Source of the DNA: Brachyhypopomus gauderio
Lineage: Eukaryota > Chordata > Actinopteri > Gymnotiformes > Hypopomidae
Length of the DNA stretch: 64,000 bases
NCBI RefSeq assembly: GCF_052324685.1
Contig: NC_135221.1
Span: 7,961,375-8,025,374, forward strand
Reading direction: 5' to 3'
This document shows positions 22,704-41,500 of the stretch, in pieces. The number at the start of each line of letters is the position of its first letter. Within the stretch, counting starts at the first letter, position 1. The notes under the pieces are model-generated. The model saw nothing but the letters and a program-made list of their open reading frames with translations. It searched no databases and had not been told where the DNA came from. The translations under genes and the position numbers were made by a program.

Positions 22704-25111
22704 CTTCAGCCAGTGTGGGGGCGCTAGGTGTAGCAGTGCCTCTGCTATAGATTACCTTCTAGAAAGCAATACACACAAGTTTCAGTGTACTCAGCCAGGT
22801 CACCAATCTGTAATTGTTATCTTGTTTTTTCTGTGCATACATTTACGCATGGTACACTCTGCATTTACATGTCAGACTGCTTCCCTAACACAGCGTTCTC
22901 ACCTAAGGCGTTTTGAATAACTTGCCACATGCACTGCAAGTATATTTGCACATTACATTTGAGGATGTTCATTTCCATATATATGCAAGTTTACGTTCTG
23001 TTCGAAGCTATCGCGACGCATTGTCGTAAACGTGCTCTGATCTGGACACTCAGACGGCTCCACGCTCTCTCTGCTGTCTCATCCCACTCTACTAACCTCC
23101 AGATGCAGTGTGTCTCTCGTCTCTCTTCCCACCGATGCTCCACTTCCCATAATCACAAGCCACTGATAAGGACAACGCACCGGCACGAGCCCCCACAGTC
23201 CTCTGGCTATGCTGCTACGCTCTACAAACCCACGCCAACAGTAACCCTATAGTCCCATGCGTGTGCCCTCCATTAAAGTTGAATGATTACAGTCTATAAG
23301 TACCCACCCCGCCCCACCCATGTGCCTTTACTCCACTGGTGATCATGCATGGGCAGTTTTAGTTCCCCTCAAGATCAGACAGTAAAATGGCTTCCTAAGT
23401 TCCATTTGAATACTGTACACAGCATTCTGTCATTACTGGGTTGTAGGGTCCTGTGCTGTAATCACTCTGACACTTAGCAAGGGGTGAGATGACATTTCAC
23501 GTGTTGTAACTTGACACCTGACCTGCAGTAATTATACCACTGATGGATTACACACCCTTTGACAGGAGGAGGCAGTTTGCGATTTGCTAAGACTTCCCCG
23601 TACACAGTGAAGTCTCATCTCAGGTGTTTACCTCAGGTGTTTTTGTTCCAGTTGGCTAGGAGATGGAGAATTAAAGTACCAGTTAAGAATGACATTTTAA
23701 TGAATACAACAAAAGTAGCTATCAGATAACAATAATACGCTTCCTGAAGCAAACATTTGCCAAGCTAACAGAACACTCTCCACATCAGTGATTCTGGACT
23801 GGGTTTTAAAGGAACGAATCCAGACCGACAGGTATACAAGGAGTTTTCTTTTATTTCTGGAAAAACTCTCAGTACAGTTGATTTCAGTCATGTAAGCACC
23901 ACCGTAACTATTTCAACATCACTGTACAGCCACTTGTACCTGGCACGGATTTTCCATATTACTTTCCATATTACTTAGTCATGTTAGCCAAACATCTTGC
24001 ATTATACTTAGCCATGTTTAGGTTAACCAAACCGACTCACACACATCAAAGCGAATTCAAATTTTTCTTGAATCTTATAGAAATGGGGAGATTTCAGATA
24101 ACACATAGGCCTCTTGGTGAAGTCTAAGCCACAACAAAGCACTTGTACACGTGTTGTAACTGTAGTGCAAACTGCTGTATAGATTACCAAATGAAGAAAA
24201 AGGAAGGTTCAAACATGACCATGGTTGGTCATGCCAATTTGTTAATACAAAATCACAGTGTTACCAAATTATGCTTAAAGCTGAACCTTGCTCAGAAGCA
24301 AATCATACATACAGTATCAAAATTTACAAAGGGCAAAAATATTTTCTAGTATAATAGACAAGTTATTACCAAAATAATTCAATATAAATATTTCAACATC
24401 TGTAGAAAACTGATCTAAATGTGTTCCCTCAGTGGCCTGTAACCTGAGCAGAGCATAATTCACACCATATTGGCAATGAAGAAATAATTTCTCTCAGACC
24501 AGTAAAAATAGGGGACAGTGGATGGCTGTAAACCTCTGAGAGTGTTGAACTCTAATTGGACCCACTGAAGGAGCCAATTCACACTCACCTTGATGACCTC
24601 AATCCAAACTTGTGCTCAGTACATTTTTTTTAAATATTACAGGATATACCTCCAACTCAGAGCAAATGTTTAAAATTGTTAGAAAGGATGGTTAAAATAG
24701 ACTAAAGCATTAGCTGGCAGTGTAACAGTAAGATTAGTTGAATTTGAACACCATGCAGTATTGTGCTTTTGGCATGGCCCATGGTAACCTGATTGTGCCC
24801 CTTGCACCAGCGCTGTTCATTTCACCTAAAAAAAAAAAAGCAATTTGACAATTAAAAAAAAATAGCTTGTATCCTCCTATGCCCATTAGCCTTCCATTTT
24901 TAGATCACTCCTTTCTCCATGTCATACAAACACTCCTGTGCACACACACACGTTTTCTCCTGAGGTCAACACACACCATGCTTTGGCAACACTGAAACTA
25001 CAAGCTGCCATTGCTGAGGATTTTCAGGCAAACTTCACGTGCTCCAAGTGCAATGTTACCGCAAAACGCCGACACCCCTAACAGCACCGGCAGCGTGTTC
25101 AAAGTCCCGCT
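22704..25111. other. Gap between kinesin and tmem168
   Basis: No coding block recognised on either strand. The left part is the presumed kinesin promoter side. The right part, immediately beyond the tmem168 stop, should hold its 3' untranslated region. Sequence is AT-rich with short oligo(A) runs near 24.8 kb and no obvious element ends. Confidence 0.45.
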
Positions 25112-27751
25112 CTACGTCCTGACCAGCTTGAAGCCCTGGCCAGTGTCGAGAACTGCTGGCGGGAACCAGGTCAGTTTTACCCTTCGCAGGACGCGCAGGC
25201 AGACGCCACAGATCCAGAACAAGTTTAGAGCACCGCACCAGTGGGCCAGCTGCACCACGGGGTACGTCAGGCGGGGGAAATGCTGCTTCCAGTGCTTGGC
25301 GACATCACTTCCTGTGGGCAGATGCAGCCTGTAATCAGCCCAGCATCTGGATAGGCCGTAGGCGGCCGCGATAGCCCGCCCTCGCCCCGCCCACCGCACG
25401 GAGCTGTCGGGGTTGCAGTTGAAGTCCACCCACTCAGAGGTGAAGTCCCCGATCTGGGGGGAGTCCTGGAGCTCCAGGTCGGAGGAACTCCCCAGCACCG
25501 CACCTTGCACAGCCACGTAGGCGCCCTCCACCCTACACACCTCCTCCACCCACGGGCGGGAGTTCTCAGTGTCCAGAACCAGAATAAAACGAGAGCAGCA
25601 GTCACCGTTCTTCTCTTTCCACAGCTGCACGATTTCACCCAGACGCAGTATGTCGCCGCCTGAGAAGAGGGGAAAAAAAATTTATAAAAATTTCGAAAAT
25701 GCTCGAAAATGAAAAACCTATATAAAAAAAAAAAACCCACCCAAGTGAATTTGAATCCAATATGTACATATGCACAGTGTATTCTAGCATATGCACAGTA
25801 TTCTGACCTATAACACTAACCTGCCAGAGCCCACTCTCCAGAGCGGTGCGTGTGGCCACTGTAGAAGAGCACGTAGGTGTCGTAGCGCGGCCCGTCGGCG
25901 GTGTGCGCCTCCAGAAAGGAGCCGAGCTTGGCTAGCAGGGAGTCCCGCGCCAGGCCGCTGGTGGAGTAGTCACAGCCGTACGTCTCTATCAGATGGTAGG
26001 AGAAAAAGCACTGGATGCTGTTGAGCATGCCGGTAGAACGCAGGTTCAAATCCTGCACGAGGTCTGGGGGCAGCAGGATGGGCTGACCGTCCACACTGGC
26101 AGAGACAGAGAGAGACAGAGAGAGAGGGACAGAGAGAGTGGGACAGAGAGAGAGAGACAGAGAGAGAGAGATCATGTCTGACAATATGCAATGCTTCAGA
26201 AACAGTGCAATTGGAGGCCATTGTTATTATTATTTTTTTCTTCTCTAGCAAAGATGAAAATGTATGAAATTGAGATGTGACATTTTCTACCTGCAGTAGT
26301 TGGTAGGGATGACCACTGCATATCCCACAGATGTTCCTCCGAGACAGTTACCCAGCTCATAGAAAAGTCCATAAGCCAGAGACTCCAGAGGCAGGACCAG
26401 TAGAAACACACTAATAAACAGGCTGTTGAGTGGCTGGCAAAGGAAAACACAATAAAAAGACTCAAAGATCACAGTCATCTAGACAAGAAAAAACACACAA
26501 ACCAGCTTTCAAATATCTACATGGCTGTTAAGACATTTTAACAACATTGAAACTGTTACAGGAAAATAAATTCATGTACTAAAAAGCCTGTGTTTTTCAG
26601 CAAGCAAATCCCACCTGCCATGACAGGCCAGCAAGTACGGCTGTGGACACGAGACTGAAGAGCACCAAGCGTTTTGAAATGAGACAGAAGTGGCGCATGC
26701 CCTTGGAGGTCATGACCTTGTCCAGAGCACCGTGCTCCGCCCTCTGAGCCACGCACACTCGCTGGCAGTCACTCAGTTTGCTGTGGAAGCCCCACAGAGT
26801 GACCAGGAACACCACATGGCAGACGATCCAAAAAATGCCGGAGGCTGAAAAACTAGGGATGACGATGTACCACCGGTCTGCATCGGCCATCTTAAAACCT
26901 GCCTGCACCAGGAAAGATATCTCGACAGTGAGCAAGGGTAGAAGAGTGAGGCGTCGCCAAAGGCCCCCTCTCCTCAGGAGGGGCGACCAGCGCTCAGTCG
27001 CCGACAGGCCACTGAAGTAGACGTCCAAGAGGGGCTCACAGATGAGGCGGCAGAGGAAGCAGGACAGAGCGTAGGGGTTTGTGGGTACCCTTAGGGCCTG
27101 GAAAAAGAAGACGCCCGTGACCACAGAGAAGCAGGTCAGGTTTGGGAGGGCCAGGAAGGACTTCATTCTCAGGTCCACAACAAGCATGGCTACAGCCACC
27201 ACTAGCACGATCACGCTCAAAGAATCCCGGGCCACTTGAGTGGTGCTGGCAACGGCAAAGCCCGTAAGCTCCAGCACCTCGGCAGAAGTAAGAAGTGCAG
27301 GTCGGTGACGGGTGCAGCCACAGACTCTCTCCACTAGAGCCCAGAGAGTTCTGATCACCACGCTGGCTAACAGCATGTATCTGGTGACTTGTTCTTTTAA
27401 GTCTGCCTCCCGGGTGTGGGTGCTGAGGAAACACAGCAAGCCCAGCAGGAATCCGAACCACAGGTGGAAGAGAAAGAGACTTATACGCTCCATGCTGAAG
27501 TAGTAGTAGAAGATACAGGCCATTCCCAAGACAAACAAGCCCAAAATGAAAATGACCAGTATTACGGGCTCTGCAGTCCTCTCCCAGCGGCCATAAAGGC
27601 CCAGACATATGGCCACGAACAGGGTTAGACTGGACAAGTGTCCCAGGTACCGAATAGACAACTGCAGACCGACTCCTTTATTGACCTCCTCTAGTCTAGT
27701 CATTGCTGCATACAGGTAATGACTGACGAAGTAGCGTATTAGTCTGCACAT
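25112..27751 (-). CDS. tmem168: Transmembrane protein 168
   Basis: Multi-pass membrane protein whose biochemical role is not settled. Exons in coding order: 27751-26615, 26433-26291, 26095-25821 and 25659-25112, joining in frame to 700 residues (human about 697). Exon 1 holds about ten hydrophobic segments. The last three exons encode a large soluble part with [37 protein letters not shown] and [13 protein letters not shown], all typical of this family. I chose the Met at 27751 ([14 protein letters not shown]) because it aligns with the mammalian start (MCKSLRYC...). An in-frame Met 37 codons upstream (27862) would add a non-conserved leader and is probably 5' untranslated. Exon 1 alone contains more than half of the coding sequence. 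No damage is seen. Confidence 0.95.
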
Positions 27752-30680
27752 CGCTAAACTTAGGACACAGGTTGTCTGTAAAAGTGCCAAGGTGAGTCTG
27801 TAGGTACTGAAAGGTCTCGGTCCGGAGCTAAAGGCAGTTAGCCGCGCAGCTAACGCGCACATACACGGCGGGCAGACGTTACGCTAGCTGCCCTGTCCAA
27901 CTTTGAAAGAGTTGACAGGACTTTTGATCCTTATGGCTGTCGGCAGCTAATAACGACAGGGTCCCGCTCGAAAACATGTTTCATTAAGTGCACTGAACGG
28001 TTGTTTCCGTTGAACAGACGAATAAATGATATATTCTGGTTCTTTATATAGCCTAGCGAGCAGGGCTGCCACTTTCAAAACTTTCTCCTATATCCGCCAT
28101 TTTTACCTCTCGGTAAATATCTACGGCGGCCGCGTTAGGACAAGCAGAGCAACGCGTTTACTGTCGCCTCCTACGGAGAAAGATGAACGATGTGCAATTA
28201 AAGAATTTATTACTGTCGCTTTATCCAAACTTTATCCAGAAAAGAAGACTACTGCTTTATTATGTAAATGGAGGCAGACTTTATGTAAATAGTTGTAAAT
28301 CCTCATCTCAGGTCTGATCACTGCATGTTGCCAATTCTGATTAATGTACAGCCAGATGGAAAGAATGTGATCTTTATTTAATTACTTTTTACATGTAGGA
28401 AACATCTAATTTATAAAATAGGATCATCTCATGACAATTCACACCAATAGTTTGGAAGTTGAACAACATTGAACAGAAGCTGTTCATGCACACAGTAGAT
28501 TGGGAAGACATTACAATGCACAAACCCATCCAATAAAGCTTTTTTTTTTAAAGAAAAGGCCTAAATCTTTAGGTTTTTGAAAAACCCATGAAGTATAATA
28601 CTATTGCTATTGTGATGAATGTGGCTGACCGTACTTGGTGATGACAATGACATGATCATAATACCTGGTTAGATTCAGCATTCTTTGAAATGTGTCTGAT
28701 AACATTCATTTGAAGATTTCTATATCCTCAAGCAGCAGATCTCTAACTCAGTTTTCAGTTGTACCACAGTCTGGGCTAAATACCACATAGAGGATTCATC
28801 TCACTGCTTCAGTGTCAAATGGAAGTAAAAGTGCTCCTCTGTATGACTTATTTAATGACATGAAAAAGAATGACAAACAAGAATAAAGTCCTGGCATTTT
28901 TGGCACCCTCAAACTGGACTTTTAGTTTTAATTAAATGTGTCATACTAAAAAAAGTAAGCATCCCCTCAAAGCTTTAGAACAAACTCCTTAGATGGATCA
29001 AAAGGGTCCATTAAATGATGTTTGCTTATCAATCATCCAATATTCAAAGCAAACCAGCAGATCATAAAGGGTTCCGTATAAACACATTTACCACTTCATA
29101 TTGCGGGTTATTGCAGTTCTGGTGTAGAAGCAAGGGTCACGTCACTCTTATTACAAGGTGAGAGTGAACATATAAAAGTGTATGTGCTAAAGTGACGGAG
29201 TCTATTTCACAGTGCAATACAAAGGTGGCATTCATGAGATGTGAATTAGTCATATAGTAAACAGCATCACAAATGGCTTAAGACAATGGTGTAAGACATT
29301 GAGAAGTATACTTTGATTTGAAAATAGCTATAGGAAATAACAAATTATAATTCAATATTCAGTAATGTTATATCAAAAGGGCAGATTGGAAAATAAGATA
29401 CAGAGCACCTGCCTCTCCCACTTCCTTTACTATATGTGCATCCAGGCAGGCCTGTGGGTCTACAAGTTATACCCACTGCCTTAGATATCAAAGTTCACAG
29501 CTACAAGTAGCTAAAACATGTTTTAAAGCCTTTTTTGATCAGAAGACAGGTCCTACCACAACACCCACTCAAAACCCACCAAAGGAGGTAACCACACCTC
29601 CTTTTTAGTCTTGTCAAAGATTGTTCTTATGAATTACAACTACCGGGCATGATCTTTATCATGTAAAATTATCTTTAAGAAGAGTTAGTCACAGTGTCAC
29701 ATAAGCAAGACCAAAACACAATCATTGCTGAACACACAAAATGCTAGGAACATATCCATGGCGAAGTCAGTACCAAAGATGCTCATTTAAAATTCTACAC
29801 TGTAAAATAACAATAGAGCAAACCTCTCATCAATCTATCCTGAAACATCACGAAATTTCTGAACTCTTACTAGACAAATTATCTTAGATTATTTGCCACT
29901 GAAATTCCAAGAATCCAAATCCACAATAAAAAACAAAATGTGTTACGTTACATGACAGGGGGACGGAAAATCCAGTCTAGATGACAATTACAGACTATGG
30001 AAAAAAAGTCACACATATCCTTTAACCCGAACTCACTCAGATGCTTTATTTATCATATCAACAAAGAAATTCGTTTCTTCTTGTGGATATACTTAAATGT
30101 GTAAAACCCTGACTTTCACCCAATTAAAAAAATTCAATACCACTAAGTGCAAATGTCTTTTCCCTCTAATCTATTCACAGTCTGATCACAATTGTAGTAG
30201 GCCTCTCCCCCATTGCACGTTATCACCAGCAGACCGAGAAAGCTTTGCTGATGCTTATACATTAAAAATGCTATTCACCTGTCTTGTTATTAGTCAGAAT
30301 CTCAGAGGCCACTTGGCTGCAGGGGAGGGAAACAGCTTGCCAACCTTACATCCCAATAACAATGTGACAAAATGCATCGCCTTGAACGGCCAATGACATG
30401 GCTGGGATGACCATGACCAATGACATGGCTTGAACATTAATCCTAACAGTAAGATTCACCCTGCACACTGCCAAAGCAAGGACGTTTACCAAACATGCTA
30501 CTAGGGGTCATCTTTGTAAACATCATCTTCCACTCTGTGCAAACCGCATTGTGTCTCGTACACGAAGGAAACAAAAACACAAAAGAAGAAAGTACAGGAA
30601 CAGGGCGGAGAGTAGGAGAGCCCAGCGTTCAGTGTCCAGTGCAGGTGTAGGCTAGCAGGTGGGCAGCAGGCCCGCGGGCT
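27752..30680. other. Between tmem168 and bmt2, probably bmt2 3' UTR
   Basis: No protein-coding block seen. The sequence is AT-rich and free of clear transposon ends. It follows the bmt2 stop in that gene's direction, so a long 3' untranslated region is likely. A plus-strand TTTATT near 30045 gives a minus-strand AATAAA about 640 bp past the stop. The 27.75-28.1 kb end should carry the tmem168 promoter. Confidence 0.4.
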
Positions 30681-34650
<3,970 letters not shown>

Positions 34651-36789
34651 AGCGCTGCTGTTCAGGTGCTACCGGCGCGCCGGGTCCGCCAGCCAACACA
34701 GCGCAGCACGCCTGTGTCTGCCTACGCCTGCAGGTCTGACGGAGGCAAAACCGATAAACCACAATGGACCAGGACCAAGTCCACAATAAACCAAGACCCC
34801 TTATGGTCTAGAATAAAGACTACGGTAACTGGACATTCAATAAAATGAAAAGTGGTTCAGTGTTTGACACTGGTTTATGACACCATACAATACTACCGTT
34901 TTCTCCTATATGTCTTTCAGAGGGATGAAAATGCACATGTCATTTATTAATAATAAAGTGTAGAATAAAGCAATACTCATGGAAGTAACCACTGAAAGAA
35001 AAAACAAATCAATAAATAGACACCGGTTTACTGCGCTGGTGACATTGTATGGCCTAGACAACTGAAAGGTGAAATGACACTGTGTCAGCTGTGCATTACT
35101 TTCTTCATATAGGCTAAATATAGGTGAAGTTCACTTTTCTGCTTAGTTCCTCATAGCACAAAGCTACTATTGAATTTAAATTTTAAACTGATTTTAAATA
35201 ATACAGAATACACTGTTGGGCTCTAGGAAACACATCCTCATGAAAGGACACAAATAATTCAAATTCCTCTCACAACACAAATAATTCCTATTCAAAGCAA
35301 GTTAACATAACTAGATTTTATATGTGCTTGAAGTTTGTCATCGATGAAAGTAAAACAGACTCCATAAGTGAGAAGTCATGGACCACAATAATGAAGCATT
35401 TTTGAGACTAACTAGTATACACATACATGGGCTCCTGTCCTACTGTGTTTTTCTTTAGACTCTGAAATGTCATCGAGCTTGTCATTCATTGTTAATCCTC
35501 ATGATATTTCTGAGAACCTCTCTGGTGGGTGAGCACAGCTGCCCAAACTCTTCACAACAATTTTCGTGCTAAAGGTCATAAATGTACTGGACACCATTAG
35601 CTGATCACATCAAAGCATGCTATTAAAAAGTACTTTGGTGATGTCAAATGTTTGCAAACTTCAAAAATGGACAATATGGCTTGTCAATACAATCAGTAAA
35701 AGACCACAGCCCGTAATCTCAACAAGAATTTGACCCAGCCAGATCTACACAGCCACCCTTGGCCATGCCTATAAATGTTGTGGAAAGACAGTATTCATGA
35801 ATGGAGGCCTCTTTCATGACTTTATTTTGTTTATACGTGTATAGACTGATCCCTTGATAAGAAAATTCTTCAAACAACAACTTGCCAGATAAAACGACTT
35901 ACACAACAAAGTATGACCAGAAAAAAGAAACAGTCACCAAAGATATACAGTGAAATTATATCTTTAGAATATACTCAAACATATTTCAATGTAGTTTATC
36001 ATGTCATATCTATCTACTACTACTAATATAGAGATATGTTCAGTGATAGATACCTGTATCTACAGAACTATCTGTGCCAACATTTTCAACACAAAAGATA
36101 TTCTGATATAATGTTATAATTGGATGGGAAAAGATCATAACCACTAGTACTAGTTTTAAGAATGATGAAAAGTATGAAAATTATGACTTGTGCATCAAGC
36201 AAATGCACATCCAAATAGTTGTAAAGACTGTTTTGAGTATCTATTTCCACACATAATAAATGTCAAAATAAAAGCCGAAATTGCTAATTAAATAATAATT
36301 AATTCATAATTAAATTTCATCATGTAATTCTTTAAAAAAGACAGTTTAAATCTCAACTTCAGAGTTGATTTGTTGACCCTCAGATGGATTTTCAACAAAC
36401 ACTATTATATCCAGCTGGCCATTTTTAGGACATGGCATGGGGTTGTTAGTGAGGCTATGCCATTATTGGAAAGATTATTATTAACTTGGATATTACAAGA
36501 ATAGGAGTCATCCTAACCAGAAAAATAAGATAGCAACACTCTTCCTCTCTGACCTTGGGATTTTAAATAAAGAATAACCAATTGATATGTCTTAGTCAAT
36601 CATTTATAAATGAGCTTTTACACACAAAATTGTATAATTACTGTATGTTAATATTTATGTATGTTAATCAAAACACCTCTGGTAATAAGTAATAGCTTTA
36701 TTAAGAGTAATGTAAGTATTATATTAAAATCGGTAGATGTTGTGGCATAGTTAAATTTGCCTTTGTAGTAACCAGTCACGTAATCTTTC
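34651..36789. other. Upstream of bmt2, no gene seen
   Basis: The first 100 bp next to bmt2 exon 1 are GC- and CpG-rich (for example GGCGCGCCGG at about 34674), consistent with its promoter. The rest is AT-rich with no recognised coding block or repeat end. Confidence 0.45.
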
Positions 36790-38300
36790 AGAATCAGAAT
36801 AATAAATGTTTTATTTCACCAAGTATGTTACACATATGAGAATTTTGTTTTGGTTATTGCTTATAGAAATGTGACATGTAACTAAGGAAGAATGAAACAA
36901 AGAATAAAAATGAATAGAACAATATATAAGATATTACATTTTTACAGTTTTATAGTGCAGAGATGCGTTACTGTGCAGAGGTTGTAAAGCCACATCTTGG
37001 ACTACAGTGCTGAGGTTCTAAGAGAGAGTTCTAGGTGATAACAGCAGTTCATGGGTGTTAACAGCTTGGGGAAGAAGCTGTATGTAGGTCTGCTTGTGCT
37101 GGTTTTGATGGCCTTGATGTGAGATGTCCAGGGTGAGAGAGGACAGCTGTGATCTTACCAGGGCACTTCCTGACCCTGCTGTTGTCCTAGAGGAATGACC
37201 CAATAATCACAATCAGTGGTTGTTCCTTAGAGATGCAGTCAGTGGTGTATACACTGAAGTGAAGAGGTGAGAAGACACAGCCTTGTGGTACTCCACTACT
37301 GTATTTGGGTGTCTGATGTGTGCTTTCCTAATCATACTTTATGCCTCCTGTTTGTCAGGAAATCCATGACCTATTGGGACGTGAGACAGCTGCGCCAGTC
37401 AGAGCTCCCCAGCTCTGGAGTTCTTCGCCGCCCGACATAAGGAATATAAACTCACTCCCACAATGCAAGTCCACACTCAAAACCCACCTGTGTAAGATTG
37501 CCATCTCCATCTGACTGACTCAATTGCGATGTCTTATCCACCTGTTTTAAGATTGTCTATTGCTTACGTTTGTAAGGTGTCCTTGAGTGACAGAAAGGTG
37601 CCCATGAAATAATTTTAAAGCCCACAAATACAAAGCACACATCACATCCACAAATCTCACAAACGGGACTGTCCACATGCTTTATCACGGTGTGCAGGGC
37701 AAGACTGCGTCTGTCACTGTCTCTCTGCTCTCTGTGCAAACTGCAGAGGATCCAGTAGAGAGTCTGTAATATCCTTCATGCAGGCTATGACCAGGTTTGT
37801 AAAGACATTCATAATTCTTTCCACAGTAGTCAGGGCAAACTGGTCTGTATTTAGTCCTGTAATTTATGTTTTACTTCGTAACTGGCATGATAGCAGAAGA
37901 CTTGAAGCATGATGGAAATTAATAGAGTTCCAGTGATTTGCTGAAGATATATATGAAACGTTGTGCTATCTGATCAGAGTCGTTTTAGGGTAGAAGGTGA
38001 GAAACAATCTGGACCTGTAGCTTTACTCTTTTTTTGTCTCCTGAAAACCTGTTAATGCTCATTGGATGTGAGAGCAGGAGATGGAGATGAGAGCGGTAGT
38101 GTGGGGGAGGAGGGCAGGGTGTGGTTACTTCTACTTTTGAACCTGCAGTAGAACTCGGTGAGTTGGTGGTTGTTCAGGAAGAGTTCTCCTCACCTTGTAC
38201 TTCATTATCTTGTAGAGACCTTTCCACGCCAAAGTTGGGTTGCAGCAGCTTTTCAGCCTGTCTGAGTACTGAATGTTTGCTGTTTGGAATCCTCTAATTT
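36790..38300 (-). mobile_element. Degenerate L2-like LINE with a second LINE tail inside
   Basis: The AGAATCAGAATAAT-type start near 36790, followed by text resembling the 3' untranslated and reverse-transcriptase regions of fish L2/Maui-type LINEs in antisense (for example GTTTGTCAGGAAATCCATGA at about 37351, and GGACCTGTAGCTTTA at about 38010), indicates a minus-strand LINE remnant. Within it, about 37381-37615 resembles the 3' end of another fish LINE in plus orientation (CTCCCCAGCTCTGGAGTTCT, then TGTCCTTGAGTGACAGAAAG). No intact frame remains. This is recognition from memory of repeat families, so the subfamily names are tentative. Confidence 0.6.
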
Positions 38301-38506
38301 AACCCATTGTTTATAGTGGTCTTATGGTTTGCTAACACATAATGCACCTCATTGTAGCTAAATGAAGCATAGCCTTCATAGTAAGCATAACCTGTATAAC
38401 CTGTGCTGAAGTGGGGCAGCTAAACCAACTGTGTATTTGTATATATTAATGATAAAATCATATATTTATGTAGAATTTCCATTTTGTCTCAAAATTATCT
38501 TTCAGA

Positions 38507-41500
38507 TCATTTGTCTTTCAAGTGTTCATTTTCTCTTTGAAAGTAAAGCCAATACAAAGCAAGAAAGTAGAGCCCAAAACATGCAATGAAGTCACAATAA
38601 TATGCTATTAATAAAAACAAGAAAAACAAGATACTGTAACCAAACATTTTTGACATGTTGTTCGAGGAGAAGAACTCTCTCCACCACAGCACATTTGGTC
38701 CAATAACCTTATCTTCTTCATACATTAGAGGCCATATGGCCCTCTCGAGCTGCATCATTTCCTCACTTGTCAGATCTTCCAAAGAGGCATTCGACTGATC
38801 TTCATCCACAGACTCTGAAATGGAAGGCATGGGTGAGGGCATTGTTCTGGTTCTGCTAATGGAGGATCTCTTGCTATAGCTGGACATGCAATCCCTAAAT
38901 ACTGACTGCTGTGTGTTCTTCAGACTGTGTAGATACAGGTCCATTTCATCATCTGTCAACGATTCTGTGGATGCACTGTCATCATTGTTTTCACTCTGCT
39001 CATTTAAGGCGGTTTTCTCTTGCTTCTTCATGTCCTCAATCTCAAGCAGTAGATCCACCTCACCTTCTTCAGATTGGTGTTTGTCTGTTTGACAGGGTAA
39101 CTGTCTTTCTCTGTTGATTAATTTAGTGGAATCTAAACTGTTTTCTAACAACATGATTTTGCCGCTACATGTTGTGTTATGGTTTTGTGATGAAGTTTGC
39201 TGTGATGAATCCGTTTTCCAGGAGATATCTTCTATTCCGCTAATGGAACACCTCCCACCCATTGGCTCATCAGACCTCTGCTCCAAAGTACTGTATTCAC
39301 TTTGATGTTCCTCCCTCACATTCGTGTGGCTTTCTACTACAACCACAGATCTGACTTCACTGACTGTATTCTGCTCGTCAGTCTCTACTTCAAGAGAATC
39401 GTGATCATCATTCTCCTGTTCTTCTATATTTTGGCCTGTATTTTTTTCTATCTTTATTTCCTCTGCCTCATCATCATCAATATACTGTAACTCATCTTCA
39501 TATTTGTCATCATTACATAATTGTATTTCTTCATGATTTTCTTGTTGATCCTTTTCGTGATGTTCTCTTTGTTCATGTTCATTTTTTTCTGAATTTTCTT
39601 GACGTTTTTCCTCTTCTGCATCATATTGTTCCTGTGGTTCTTGCTGCTCTTTGCCTCCTCCTTCTTCTTCTGCTTCTTCTTCTTCTGCTTTCTCCTCCTC
39701 CTCCTCCTCCTGGTTTTCTACCACTGATGCTTCCTGTGTCTCCTTTAGAAGTTGCATTGAGTGATGATCTTTCAGTAACATTACTTGTTCATTGTCTTCA
39801 TACATATCACATGCTTTTGCTGTCGAGCTGCCCTCTGCATTGTCATTGTTATTAACTATTAATAATGCTTTGTCTTCATCTAAAGGTCCAATGAAACCCA
39901 TCACCCGTGGAGAGAAGTCAGTCTCTAAGACTCCATGTTCTTTATTTTCATTAATGTGGCTAATATGCTGTGGGTTTAGTAATATCACATGTGTGGTTGT
40001 CTTTTCTGGGTTTATGTGTGACTTTTCTGTCTCACTAGTGGTAGAATGGAAACTTATCTCAGCGTTCTTTCTTTCACAATCAATTTCAGCATTTCTGACA
40101 TCTGATTCCAAATCCCTGCAGACACGATGTGAATCATCATTAGTATAGGATTGCATGTTGTCTGATTGCTCGGTCTGATTCGCACCCTCTGTGATTTGGT
40201 TTTGGGCATGTGCAGTGGCAGCTGGAGTTTGGGTGTGGATGGAGGCCTCTGAAATCACATTCTGGAATAATGGTGTGGCATCACATTGGCCAAAGTCAGG
40301 CACCATGTGTGAGGAAGCATGTTCAAGAAGCAATAGCGGATGAGGCGTGGACACACCGCCGTCCTCCTGGAGCTGGCTGCTGTGCTGCAGAGGCATCGTG
40401 CTTTTGGTGAACTCGAGTCCCTCAAGGGTCTGAGTGTCCCCTTCACCTTGGGCTTGCGTAAGTGCCGTGGCTTTCTGGTGTATGTTGTCTACTTTAGCAA
40501 TGTCAGTGCTAAACCTTGTTTCTAACGATGTCTGGCTGATTGATCCGCCTATTACAGCCAGGTTTTCGGAAATTGTAGAAAGCGATGTCTTGGTAGTTGT
40601 ACTATCTAAGTCAGGTTGTGCAGTTAAAGTCACACAGTCTACAGGTTTGGGCTCCTGTTGTGAGTTCTCTGATGAATACTCTCTCTGGACAAACATATCG
40701 GGGAGTGAATATTCAAAATCTTCTGAAGTGCTGTCCTTCTGAAGTACTGTTTGTAGAACATATGTCTGTTCTTCCCAGGAAGGTGGTGTGCTATTTGGTG
40801 GGTGTTCTTGCTGTAACAGCAGTCCTTCATTTGTGTGTGTAACCGTTTGCGGTATTTTTAATTCGGACATATTAGCATCACGTGGGTCCCCTGTCATATC
40901 AGTTGAAGGTACGTTATGTGCATCTTCCATCTCTGCAGTGAATTTGTTTGTAAGACTTGGATCAAATAAGGGTTTGTTAGCAGTGTTCGTGGCATTGAGC
41001 AAATCCTGTGGAAATGGTTCTTTGCAGGCCCCATGATAATCATCACTAACCACATGTTTTTCAGACATACGTACATTTGGCCTCGTGTCCTGATGTGGTC
41101 TCCTGGGAGAACTGTGGTATGTGAACCCCATCAGACTCCCATTCTCCAAATTCCCAGCTGGACCGTGAGCTTGGACGCCTTTGTTCATTAGGTCTCTTCT
41201 CACAGTTTCGATTCTTTCAAATACCTGATGGTAAAACGGGGCCACTACTGTTTCAAAGGTGAAGGTCTGACCAAATGACTGAACTGCTGGGTTATTTTCT
41301 AAGGTGACATTGTCCTCATGGACGTCTTTGCCTCCACCTGTGTTTGTGTCCTCCCCTGTCCTTGTGTCCTCTCCACTCCCATTCCTTTCCACAGCACATT
41401 TTTCAAAACATTCCCATGCTTTTTCCACACATTTACTAACAGATATGTCAGAACTGGGAAGGTTCTGTGTGACTGACACAGTTTGGCTAGTAAGTGTGTG

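Noticed and set aside
26025-26070. tRNA-like B box (GGTTCAAATCC) suggesting a tRNA or SINE
   Set aside because: It lies inside conserved tmem168 coding sequence and no A box or cloverleaf is present.
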